9,601 bases of DNA from JANXQE01 sp035294005 (GTDB lineage Bacteria; Verrucomicrobiota; Verrucomicrobiia; Limisphaerales; UBA8199): positions 1 through 9,601 of the forward strand of contig DATGLT010000068.1 of assembly GCA_035294005.1 (NCBI GenBank), read 5' to 3'. The first letter of the stretch is position 1. Every line of letters begins with the position of its first letter. Positions 1 through 6,415 of the stretch are shown here, piece by piece. The translations under genes were made by a program, and so were the position numbers. Under the pieces are notes generated by a model. It worked only from the letters and a program-made list of their open reading frames with translations. It was not told where the DNA came from and searched no databases.

Positions 1-898
1 TGAGCGCCAGGCGCACCTCGGGTTGGTCGGTTAACCGGTACGCCAAGAGCTCCGTTTGAAGACGCAGGAGAAAGGGCATACGCTGGAACGTAAACATCGC
101 GCGCTCCGCAAGGAGCCTCGTCTTGGTGACTTCGCGCACAGCCGGATCGAGCCCGGCTGTCGGATCCAGGTTTACCATGCCAAAGACGCTGTTCACATCA
201 GTTCCAACCTTGCCCTTGGGTACTACTGCGGAAGCAAACTCCTGCGGCCGGGCAAAAAAAGTGCTGCGGGCTTCGGGATTTTGAACGCTCCACCGGCCAA
301 TCGTTTCGTGGAGTTCCTCGATGTAGGCCGGTTTCAGTTCGCTGGCGGCGAGTTGCCAGACGTTGGTCTCCAATTCTCGGCTGGCCGCCAGCCACGGCTG
401 GAGCGCTGGCCGTTCAGCAGACTTCAGCCAACGGTCTTCAACCGCCATCCGGCTGAGTGTGACGATGGCCACCATGTCCAACAGGTTCGCGCTCGGATTG
501 GGACCGCTGGCGATGCTGGTCACAGCGGATGCGGACAATAGTCTGAGTCGAAGAGCCTCGACCTTGGATGCTTCGGATGCGGACTTATTAGCGTAATCTT
601 CCAACGCCTGGGCTGTCTGGAGGGAAAAATTGTCCGTAAAACGTTCAATTTTCACCTGCAGCTCCAGTGGATCTGGCGGTGGCATATTGCCTCTGGGTAC
701 AAACGTCGTTACGACATTCTGAGGCGCTCGTAAGACGTTGCAGCCTGGCACCAAAGCTAGAATCAGGATGAGCAGGAGACTTAGAAAGAATGGCGAGTGC
801 CGAGTGGCCAGTGACCAGTGGTTAGTGATGAGTAACGAGCGAATAGTGATAAATGAGAGGAAGCGCCGACTCACCTGCTTTATTGACTTAGCGAGCAT
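1..898 (-). CDS. Large helical lipoprotein, function unknown (C-terminus cut by window edge)
   Basis: The minus-strand frame is open from ATG at 898 to the left edge, about 299 visible codons with no stop, so the gene continues outside the window. Residues 37-52 form a hydrophobic segment ending in VPGC, with Cys53 as the likely lipidated residue; Pro at -2 is unusual for a lipobox. The mature part is rich in Ala, Leu, Glu and Arg and looks mostly alpha-helical (for example residues 80-130 and 145-200), with a short Pro-rich stretch (NMPPPDP) near 71-77. I do not recognise a named domain. The ATG overlaps the end of the upstream gene by 11 bases. A GTG at 874 is an alternative start. Residues of about 15-36 are encoded by a heptanucleotide array, so the signal peptide is abnormally long (52 residues with the ATG). 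Outer-membrane anchoring is inferred only from the signal peptide. The reading frame is well supported; the start is uncertain. Confidence 0.8.
   Translation of the reverse strand, partial: MLAKSIKQVSRRFLSFITIRSLLITNHWSLATRHSPFFLSLLLILILALVPGCNVLRAPQNVVTTFVPRGNMPPPDPLELQVKIERFTDNFSLQTAQALEDYANKSASEASKVEALRLRLLSASAVTSIASGPNPSANLLDMVAIVTLSRMAVEDRWLKSAERPALQPWLAASRELETNVWQLAASELKPAYIEELHETIGRWSVQNPEARSTFFARPQEFASAVVPKGKVGTDVNSVFGMVNLDPTAGLDPAVREVTKTRLLAERAMFTFQRMPFLLRLQTELLAYRLTDQPEVRLAL
793..855. repeat. Degenerate heptanucleotide tandem array (NNNAGTG on +, CACTNNN on -)
   Basis: Nine consecutive 7-base units can be read on the plus strand: GCGAGTG, CCGAGTG, GCCAGTG, ACCAGTG, GTTAGTG, ATGAGTA, ACGAGCG, AATAGTG, ATAAATG. 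The last four bases keep an AGTG consensus while the first three vary. The array lies inside the N-terminal coding region of the left-edge lipoprotein. Three units make 21 bases, or seven codons, and the translation accordingly shows related heptapeptides (SLLITNH, WSLATRH). Arrays of this kind are, from memory, dispersed between genes in some Verrucomicrobiota genomes. Confidence 0.8.
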
Positions 899-1430
899 AG
901 GGCATCTGCTCTTTTAGCCGGTATGCTACGGGTGGCTCAGGGAAAGCCATTGCTTCATAGGTCGGATTTTGAGAACTCTCGATTTTCGTTCGGCGGCCGT
1001 ACCTGCCGTACGCTGTGCTGCCAATACTGGTGCTCTTGCTCTCAATGATTGAGATGCCGCCGGCCTTGAACGCTACGCGGACCGGCGTAATCAACCCATT
1101 CTCGACGTCTACCTCAGTTTCCATCGGTTCCAGCACAGCGCGATTTTGAAACCTGACCTGCAAATGATAGTGACCAGGCGCAAGCTCCAGGCGCAAAATG
1201 CCATTTGGAACTGGTTTAAATTGCGAGAACAGGGTTGTGAAGCTTTGCGCGTGATCATCGAATCGTTTGACTTCCCACCACAAGTCCGCCGCGGAATCGG
1301 CGTGGAAATCAACGTAGCCTTTGTTTGCCCGGGCATGCGCCGGGTTGCCGTTCTGAGTGGCACAACCGATCAGAAACAGGGTGAGCGCTATACTCGCCGG
1401 CAGGAATGTTTTCGCGGCTGCGTTTTTCAC
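888..1430 (-). CDS. Small beta-rich lipoprotein (PEGA-like fold possible)
   Basis: A 180-residue protein starting at GTG 1430. Its signal peptide has a short basic N-region, a hydrophobic core (residues 9-21) and a lipobox LIGC with Cys23, so it should be an envelope lipoprotein. Residues 38-122 alternate polar and hydrophobic positions in short strands, with WWEVKRFD, GILRLELAPGHYHLQVRF and a later NGLITPVRVAF. The pattern 'LELAPGxYxLxV' followed by 'V..G..TPVRV' resembles PEGA or DUF2846-type beta-sandwich domains, but this is a resemblance and not an assignment. The C-terminal 50 residues are basic and Tyr/Ser-rich (YGRYGRR at 141-147). It starts 12 bases after the upstream stop, and its own stop lies within the start of the next lipoprotein gene (11-base overlap), so it is clearly co-transcribed. 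Function unknown. Confidence 0.85.
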   Translation of the reverse strand: MKNAAAKTFLPASIALTLFLIGCATQNGNPAHARANKGYVDFHADSAADLWWEVKRFDDHAQSFTTLFSQFKPVPNGILRLELAPGHYHLQVRFQNRAVLEPMETEVDVENGLITPVRVAFKAGGISIIESKSTSIGSTAYGRYGRRTKIESSQNPTYEAMAFPEPPVAYRLKEQMPYAR

Positions 1431-1442
1431 GGCGTTCTGGCG

Positions 1443-1967
1443 CTATTTGATTAATGGCAAAGCCGATGCCACTTGCAGATCGACGGCGAGATTAATTTGG
1501 TTTTCGAGCTGGAAGAAACGGGCTGCCTTTGTCGCGGGAATCGCTTTCTGAAATCGTTTAAAATACTTCCGTTTCAAATCAGTCTTCTTCACTTCGATAT
1601 CGAAGCTGGCATTCGCCAGTTCGGCTGCTTCTTTTTCGGTCAAGGTCTCGTAGTTTTTGGAGTAGCGCACAATTAGAGCGAGCTTCTGGTCGTTGAGCTT
1701 GCTGAGTTCCGCTTCGTATTCGCGGTGAAGAGGCCAAAACTCGACGCCTTGCTCCTCGGTCAGGGGGAGATTTTCGGCGATAATAAGGGTTTTTTGGGTT
1801 TTGAGATCCGACCGGGCGAGTTCGATGAACGCCCGCAAATTGCCGGCATCGGGCTGCTCGGCGGAAGGCGCCAGAGACGTTTTTTCAGACGTTTGCGCCA
1901 GAGCGCAGGCCCCGGTTAAGGCGATCATAACAGCAGTGCAAGTAAGTTTTAATGTTGCGGTTTTCAT
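1443..1967 (-). CDS. Exported helical protein of the Spy/LTXXQ-like type
   Basis: The ATG at 1967 gives a 174-residue protein with a clean signal peptide: Lys2 and Lys7, a hydrophobic core to about residue 20, and a cut near ALA|Q at 24/25. The open frame runs further upstream to 2033, but that extension has no signal-peptide character and would run back close to the preceding stop. The mature protein is a highly charged helical bundle. Residues 68-90 carry LPLTEEQGVEFWPLHREYEAEL, close to the LTxxQ motif of Spy/CpxP-like periplasmic proteins, and 'FWPLxREYExEL...LND' is typical of an uncharacterised family common in Acidobacteria and Verrucomicrobiota. Later features are NYETLTEKEA (105-114) and LKRKYFKRFQKAIP...ARFFQLENQ (131-157). 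A periplasmic chaperone or stress-adaptor role is inferred from Spy. It lies 52 bases after the glycine-zipper gene and 12 before the next lipoprotein gene. Confidence 0.85.
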   Translation of the reverse strand: MKTATLKLTCTAVMIALTGACALAQTSEKTSLAPSAEQPDAGNLRAFIELARSDLKTQKTLIIAENLPLTEEQGVEFWPLHREYEAELSKLNDQKLALIVRYSKNYETLTEKEAAELANASFDIEVKKTDLKRKYFKRFQKAIPATKAARFFQLENQINLAVDLQVASALPLIK

Positions 1968-2019
1968 ACGTGTCAAAAATGGAAAATTTAAGTTGGAGAT
2001 TTGCCGATCGAGGAAAAGC

Positions 2020-2769
2020 TCAGTTCGGAACAAGAATGGTTACCGGCTGCATCAAGGTGAATTCGAGAAGTGTTCCCGGCGAAATCGTAATGGTTTGTCC
2101 CCGGGTGAGCGCCCCGGCGGTGGCGCCAATGGCTGCGCCCTTGCCGGCATCACCTGCGATGGCACCGATCGCGGCCCCGGCTGCTGCCCCTTTTGCAGCT
2201 TTCGCAATCGAGGCTTGGCCCGCCGCCTGGTACCCACTGGTAATGATGGGCATTGGTTGGCCGTTAACGACTATCTGTGCCAGCCGCAGATCGAGTGTCG
2301 ACCTGCCGACCGCTCGGCCAGCCTGAGTGGAACTCGCTACCCGGCCATAAATAATGGTGCCGCCCTTGAGCGCAACAGCTCCACCCACTCCAAGGTCATA
2401 TTCCAACCGAGTTGTGAAGGGACTGCCGGCCCCGTTCCTGGAAGAAACGCTGTCCATCATCCGTACCAGCAAGGTCGTTCCCGCGGACAGAGTTACTGAA
2501 CTTGGTGCCGCCGTGGGAACGGGGGCAGGTGCGGGAGCGGGAGGGGCAGCCACAGGCGCGGGCGTGGTAAACGTGAGCGCGACAGCTTGCGATGTCTCTA
2601 TTATTTGCTGGCCGCCGCTGGTGTCGAATCGCAAGGTGCCGGCAGTGCCGCCGGCGTATTTGCCGTTGAGGATGCCACCGTTTTTCAGTTCGAGAATATC
2701 GGCTTGCGTTGCCAGTTCTACGCCTAGAAAACCGGCGGTTACGAGCAGTAGTATTTCATTTCTCATCAT
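2020..2769 (-). CDS. Exported protein with Pro/Ala linker and glycine zipper
   Basis: A 249-residue protein beginning MMRN at ATG 2769. Residues 1-23 form a signal peptide with likely cleavage near ATQA|D. Residues 24-67 are a small beta domain (DILELKNGG...GKYAGGTAGTLRFDT). Residues 70-90 are an almost pure Pro/Ala/Val linker. Residues 92-180 form a second beta domain starting SAGTTLLVRMMDSVSS and containing ALKGGTIIYGRV and STLDLRLAQIVVNGQ, a pattern seen in uncharacterised exported proteins of Acidobacteria and Verrucomicrobiota. Residues 190-224 are a glycine zipper (KGAAAGAAIGAIAGDAGKG, then GAAIGATAGA), which usually packs as a hairpin in or on a membrane. The tail GTLLEFTLMQPVTI resembles a second copy of the 'GT.L...' strand. 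It lies between a lipoprotein gene (21 bases upstream) and the Spy-like gene. An envelope structural or anchoring role is inferred; no enzyme motif is seen. Confidence 0.85.
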   Translation of the reverse strand: MMRNEILLLVTAGFLGVELATQADILELKNGGILNGKYAGGTAGTLRFDTSGGQQIIETSQAVALTFTTPAPVAAPPAPAPAPVPTAAPSSVTLSAGTTLLVRMMDSVSSRNGAGSPFTTRLEYDLGVGGAVALKGGTIIYGRVASSTQAGRAVGRSTLDLRLAQIVVNGQPMPIITSGYQAAGQASIAKAAKGAAAGAAIGAIAGDAGKGAAIGATAGALTRGQTITISPGTLLEFTLMQPVTILVPN

Positions 2770-2790
2770 ATATTTGTTTTGGTTAACCGT

Positions 2791-3303
2791 TTATTTCAAT
2801 CGCTTGGCGATCTCCTCCAACAGGTTCTGGTAGGGACCGCTGCGCAAGTTGCTTAGCCGGGTTTCATCTTCGAAGAAGGAATCTCCCGGATTGCGCACCA
2901 TGTAAGCCTGGCACTGGAGACGGTGGCCGCCGCTATCCAATTCGACAATTTCAGCTTTGACGCGTACGAGGGTTTGGGCTCCGTAATGGGTGCCTACAAC
3001 GCCATTGTAGGCAAGGCTGTTGGCGCGGCTCCCCTCTTTTTCGAAGTAGATTTTCCCCGCATCTGGCACGCGAGCCGAGTAGCCATTTTCTCGAAATACT
3101 TGCGCAGCGACTCCCTGGATTTCGTCAGATGAACGATGCTGGATTGTCACCGAGGCAAAGCTGCTAGAGCCCGATTGAACAAGGCCTTTACACCCCGTCA
3201 GCCCGAGGATCAACCAGGTGGCACCAACAGGCACGATGCAAGCGCGCAAGAGAGCAAGGCTGCAAAGCCTTCCGGTGCAAAACAGGAGCATGACCTTGGT
3301 CAT
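2791..3303 (-). CDS. Small lipoprotein, function unknown
   Basis: ATG at 3303 gives 170 residues. The lipobox is LTGC with Cys38, preceded by the hydrophobic stretch VGATWLILG. The N-region is long and itself partly hydrophobic, with extra cysteines at 9, 14 and 22. Two other starts are possible: TTG at 3327, whose TTGA overlaps the stop of the upstream DUF4136 gene by four bases, and TTG at 3249, which would give a compact 20-residue signal peptide. The mature part is alpha/beta: ASVTIQHRSSDEIQGVAAQVF, RENGYSARVPDAGKIYFEKEG, then TLVRVKAEIVELDSGGHRLQCQAY, ending in a charged helix. The HRSSDEIQGVAAQVFRENGY segment looks like a sensor-like or BON-like helix-strand unit, but I cannot assign a family. 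The upstream and downstream gaps are about 20 bases, consistent with one operon. Function unknown. Confidence 0.8.
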   Translation of the reverse strand: MTKVMLLFCTGRLCSLALLRACIVPVGATWLILGLTGCKGLVQSGSSSFASVTIQHRSSDEIQGVAAQVFRENGYSARVPDAGKIYFEKEGSRANSLAYNGVVGTHYGAQTLVRVKAEIVELDSGGHRLQCQAYMVRNPGDSFFEDETRLSNLRSGPYQNLLEEIAKRLK

Positions 3304-3323
3304 TGGCTTGGGATTAAAAATCT

Positions 3324-3953
3324 TCAACGCGGGGTTGCGGCTGCACCAGCCGGGAGCTGAGACAGAATCCCGCGGATTGAGCTCTGAAGTTTTTCAACAT
3401 CCACCTCCCCGGTCGTATCGCGCTTGCTCCATCCCACCCAAGTCAGTTCTTTTGTGTGGTTGTCAAATACCTCAACGGTGAGGGTGCGTTCCTCGTAGTT
3501 GTTCACGTCCACACCGGCATATGCTCCCACATACCCACCCCTGCGGGCAAAGCCAGGACCAGGAACGTAACCATACTGAGTGACCGCGACTTTGGGCAGG
3601 AATTGGCCCCGAAGATTGATTGCGAGATCTGCCTTGTCAGGATCCGTCTTGATGAGTCCTTTGGCTGTGAGAGCCTCAACGGCCGCACGACGAGCAGGTT
3701 CGGCCACGCGTAACATGAGTCCTGGGTCAGTCGCTGGCCCCGTAGTCGGCAACGGCATCAGCGCGAAAGTGTGATAGCGAGTGAAGTCGGCACCAGGTTT
3801 AGGCTGAGTGTAAACCTTCGGCGAGCTCGAACACCCAACCAAGGCGATGGTCGGTAATCCAATCGCGCATGCTATTGATGCGGCATGCGTCAGCAGCGCC
3901 AACCTGCGTCTTACCTGATCGAATCTGTGTGGAGGCAATGTCGTTTGTTTCAT
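3324..3953 (-). CDS. DUF4136 family lipoprotein
   Basis: ATG at 3953 gives 209 residues; a TTG three codons upstream (3962) is also in frame. The N-region is long and basic (about 20 residues, with VRRR), followed by a hydrophobic core and a lipobox LVGC with Cys41. The mature sequence follows the DUF4136 pattern: a strand-turn ADFTRYHTFALMPLP (about 55-69), the helix VAEPARRAAVEALTAKGLIK (83-102) and DKADLAINLRGQ (106-117). Next come a Gly/Tyr-rich loop (YGYVPGPGFARRGGYVGAY) and the closing strands EERTLTVEVFD and TWVGWSKRD (Trp172, Trp175). DUF4136 proteins are envelope lipoproteins of unknown function. The gene starts 64 bases after the DUF2950 stop, one of the wider gaps here, but no terminator or clear promoter is visible in that gap. 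Family call is by motif recall; I am fairly confident. Confidence 0.88.
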   Translation of the reverse strand: MKQTTLPPHRFDQVRRRLALLTHAASIACAIGLPTIALVGCSSSPKVYTQPKPGADFTRYHTFALMPLPTTGPATDPGLMLRVAEPARRAAVEALTAKGLIKTDPDKADLAINLRGQFLPKVAVTQYGYVPGPGFARRGGYVGAYAGVDVNNYEERTLTVEVFDNHTKELTWVGWSKRDTTGEVDVEKLQSSIRGILSQLPAGAAATPR

Positions 3954-4017
3954 AATGTTCAAGGGATCATTCGGGTTTTATTTGTTGAGGTTCCGTTTGG
4001 TTGATCGGTTTCGACGT

Positions 4018-4980
4018 TTAATCCGGCGAGACCGCCCAGGCATCATCGGGGTCATAGGCTTGCATCGACGCGGCGGATTTTATCGTCCGTTGGCCAAGGT
4101 CCTTTTGATAAACTCGGCCTTGCTGGTTGACTATGAAGGTCATAATACCGCTCTCTCCGTACGAAGCAGGCCAGGCAACGAACGCGAATCCCGCGATCAT
4201 GTTTCCGTTGATGATGTAGGTGTGTTTGCCGCCAGGCGCATGTTTGCCCTGACTTGTCAGGACCTTGAAAAAGTATCCGTGAAATGGCTCGGGCGACGGT
4301 TGGGGATCCTGGGGTTGGTGTTTGTAACCCAGCCGCTGCGCGTTCGCCACGAGGGGCCCGAGCGGACTAATCTCGCCATCCAGGTCGGGTGGCCAATAAA
4401 GTCCGTCCTTCGTGCCGGGTGTGCTGATAAACTTCTGTGCGAACTCGAGCACTTCGTCATCATCGTGGTCGCGGGTGGCGTATTCGCGTTGGGCCTGCAC
4501 ACACGCGCGCATAACCGCGAGAGTGGCCAACTCGTTCCTGCCGATTCTTCGATTGAGCAATTCCTCCTTGCCTGCTTCTGTGTCGAAAAACCATTGGCCA
4601 TCCCTCTTAATGATGGGAATCGGAAAAGGCCAGTTTTGATCACCCACTTCGAGAACACATCGAGACTCTGATTGACGCGCAATACGCGCAGCCTTGTTTA
4701 GTGCCCTGGCAAAGGCTATGTGTTCGTTGGCAGCTTGAACTTCATCACGGTTCTCTAGTTCAGTGGCCACAGGGCCGAAAAGGTCTCGGATGGCGCTGGC
4801 ATCCTGCGAGTCAACGGCAGTTACGAGCGCCGCGACTGCGGCTTCAGGGCTTGCGAAAGTCCTGCTGGTTTCGGCTGCGGTAGCACCGACCGCTGACCAA
4901 AGGGCTAACGCAAAAACCAGTTCATGACCTCCGATGGCGTGAAAGAACAATTTGATGGGTGTCATAGAGCAAATCTTCAT
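4018..4980 (-). CDS. DUF2950 family exported protein
   Basis: A 320-residue protein from ATG 4980 (an in-frame ATG at 4965 would be equally plausible). The N-terminus is a signal peptide, with a hydrophobic core at about 21-35 and cleavage near ATAA|E. The rest matches DUF2950 almost end to end. It opens with the helix FASPEAAVAALVTAVDSQD (42-60), then NWPFPIPIIKRDGQWFFDTEAGKEELLNRRIGRNEL (116-151) and the helix AQREYATRDHDDD. STPGTKDGLYWP (186-197) is followed by GEISPLGPLVA, FHGYFFKVLTSQG and APGGKHTYIINGNMIAGFAFVAWPASYGESGIMTFIVNQQGRVYQKDLG (248-296). The length is normal for the family and no key block is missing. No catalytic residue set is established. DUF2950 genes are often found beside DUF3300 genes, as here (25 bases downstream), so the two products probably act together in the periplasm. 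Confidence 0.93.
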   Translation of the reverse strand: MKICSMTPIKLFFHAIGGHELVFALALWSAVGATAAETSRTFASPEAAVAALVTAVDSQDASAIRDLFGPVATELENRDEVQAANEHIAFARALNKAARIARQSESRCVLEVGDQNWPFPIPIIKRDGQWFFDTEAGKEELLNRRIGRNELATLAVMRACVQAQREYATRDHDDDEVLEFAQKFISTPGTKDGLYWPPDLDGEISPLGPLVANAQRLGYKHQPQDPQPSPEPFHGYFFKVLTSQGKHAPGGKHTYIINGNMIAGFAFVAWPASYGESGIMTFIVNQQGRVYQKDLGQRTIKSAASMQAYDPDDAWAVSPD

Positions 4981-5005
4981 AGGAGAGATTGGCGTTTTCT
5001 AATGT

Positions 5006-6415
5006 TCATCGACGACTAGTGCTGCGGCCATGGGTGGAGCCGCTGTTGGTTCCACGACTAACCGCGCCTCGGTTGCTGGAGTCCCGCGCCCCAGCCCCGC
5101 TGCTTAAATCGCCAAACGCGCTCCCGGAGGGCGCAGTTCCAGTGATTTGCCGGGTTGACCCGCTCGACGCGGGACGCGACACACCAGTGCCGCGATCGGT
5201 GATCCCGACTGAGGCCGGGAGCCGGGTTGGCTGTTGATTAGCGGCCGGATTACTTGCGTTATTGGGTCGGCTCCCAATGGCACCAGTGGAAGGGCGAGTC
5301 CCGACCGGAGCGGGGTTAGGCCGTGAGCCGGTGCTCCCGGTAGACACCGCGGGGCGAGTTGACAAGCCCGGCGGGGTTGAGTTGGGACTGCTTGCGGAAC
5401 CCCAACCCCTGGCCTCCATGGTGGCGATCGAAGCCGCTGCGCTGCCGGACGTGCCGCTCTGGCGCAACCGGTTCTGGTCTGGTTGCCATTGCTGCGAGGC
5501 ATAAGGCGTGGACCGGCCTGGCGGCAGAGAGTCTCGCGGGGGGTAGCCTGGTGGCCGGTAACCCGGCGGCGGCGGACGATATCCTGGTGGTGGATAGTAC
5601 GGTGGCGGACGGTAGCGTGGAGGCGGTGGATAGTAAGGGTAACGACCATAACCGCCACCCCAGACAACTACGCCACTGGGACCGCGGTAAACGCCGCCAT
5701 AATACCAGTTACAGTGATTGTTGGCGATAATCGCACCAACCGCAATCCCGGCCCCAAATACAATGACCGGTGCCATCGGGTTGTAGACGTAGGTCGGCGG
5801 AGGATAATAAACGATCGCGGGGCTGTATACCGGCACATAAATCAACTGCGGACTTGCCGGCACGATTTGAACGACCGTATTGGTCACATATACTATCTGA
5901 GTCTCATAGGTCCTTTCTACGACTGCGTTCGTGACGATCACCACCTGCTGCGGCGTCGTTTGAAGCGTTCCCGCTGACTGTGCCTTGGAGCGCAGGGACT
6001 GGATAACATCCATCACTTCCAACGGCTGTTCGACAAAAGCCTGCCCAAGCTCCACGGTCCATCCCAGTTCATCGCTCATTTTCTGTATCACCGAAGGAAA
6101 TCTGGCCACCGCTTTGACGTTCTCGTCCCACAACTGATTGTCGAGTGTTGCGAGGTTGTTGGTGTCAGCTACGAAACGCGCTGCCTGGACAACTTCGACC
6201 GGGTATGCTGCTGCCGGCAGCAAGACGGCGATCAGCGGATCAGGGTAAAGTGCTACCGATTCGACCAACTTCTCGAGGTTAGCGGCGCCGCGCTGAGGTG
6301 GCATTGATGGAGGCGGGGTGGTGAGGCCGTCAAACTGAGGAGCAGTTTCTATTGCGCCCGCATAATTCCTTGCGCTGAGAACGATGATGCACACCAGGAA
6401 CGGGTTAATCTTCAT
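5006..6415 (-). CDS. DUF3300 family exported protein with Pro/Tyr repeat and disordered tail
   Basis: A 469-residue protein from ATG 6415. A signal peptide covers about residues 1-21 (NYAGA|I). The DUF3300 domain follows: LVESVALYPDPLIAVLLPAAAYPVEVVQAARF (50-81), QLWDENVKAVARFPSVIQKMSDELGWTVELGQAF (94-127) and the helix DVIQSLRSKAQSAGTL. Residues 155-205 are Val/Thr-rich strands ending SPQLIYVPVYSPAIVYYPPP, typical of the family. Residues 215-232 are hydrophobic and glycine-spaced (FGAGIAVGAIIANN), followed by the only mature cysteine (Cys235 in NHCNW). Residues 258-292 are a Pro/Tyr/Arg repeat, and 300-469 are a Ser/Gly/Thr/Arg-rich, probably disordered tail with spaced GxRP motifs and an end SNRGAVSRG like that of other DUF3300 proteins. 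The role is unknown; a structural or surface role in the envelope is inferred. The ATG overlaps the upstream stop by 11 bases, indicating coupling. Confidence 0.93.
   Translation of the reverse strand: MKINPFLVCIIVLSARNYAGAIETAPQFDGLTTPPPSMPPQRGAANLEKLVESVALYPDPLIAVLLPAAAYPVEVVQAARFVADTNNLATLDNQLWDENVKAVARFPSVIQKMSDELGWTVELGQAFVEQPLEVMDVIQSLRSKAQSAGTLQTTPQQVVIVTNAVVERTYETQIVYVTNTVVQIVPASPQLIYVPVYSPAIVYYPPPTYVYNPMAPVIVFGAGIAVGAIIANNHCNWYYGGVYRGPSGVVVWGGGYGRYPYYPPPPRYRPPPYYPPPGYRPPPPGYRPPGYPPRDSLPPGRSTPYASQQWQPDQNRLRQSGTSGSAAASIATMEARGWGSASSPNSTPPGLSTRPAVSTGSTGSRPNPAPVGTRPSTGAIGSRPNNASNPAANQQPTRLPASVGITDRGTGVSRPASSGSTRQITGTAPSGSAFGDLSSGAGARDSSNRGAVSRGTNSGSTHGRSTSRR
5540..5644 (-). repeat. Pro/Tyr/Arg-rich coding repeat inside the DUF3300 gene
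   Basis: This stretch encodes residues 258-292 of the DUF3300 protein, with units such as RYRPPPYYPPP, GYRPPPP and GYRPP. At DNA level the 11-mer GGTGGATAGTA occurs at 5589-5599 and again at 5625-5635 on the plus strand, 36 bases apart (12 codons). This suggests internal duplication within a low-complexity segment. Confidence 0.7.

Noticed and set aside
56..541. A 161-codon open frame on the plus strand near the left edge
   Set aside because: The minus strand is open through this whole region as part of the left-edge lipoprotein, which has a signal peptide and sits in the operon; the plus-strand frame has neither.
793..855. Heptamer array as a CRISPR array
   Set aside because: Units are 7 bases, contiguous and degenerate, with no 20-40 base repeats or spacers and no cas genes nearby.
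1801..2499. A 232-codon open frame on the plus strand
   Set aside because: It runs antisense across the Spy-like and glycine-zipper genes; its composition is that of a shadow frame with no motif.
2781..2788. Palindrome GGTTAACC between two genes, with a similar CGGTTAACCG at 28-37
   Set aside because: Eight to ten bases recurring twice in 9.6 kb, once inside a coding region, is not enough to claim an operator.
3954..4017. The 64-base gap before the DUF4136 gene as a promoter or terminator
   Set aside because: I see no stem-loop with a T-run and no convincing -35/-10 pair.
3955..4671. A 238-codon open frame on the plus strand
   Set aside because: It lies antisense to the complete DUF2950 gene, whose protein matches its family throughout; the plus-strand product has no recognisable domain or signal.
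5104..5667. A second minus-strand frame of 187 codons inside the DUF3300 gene
   Set aside because: It is an out-of-frame reading of the low-complexity repeat and tail; Arg/Pro/His-rich with no domain.
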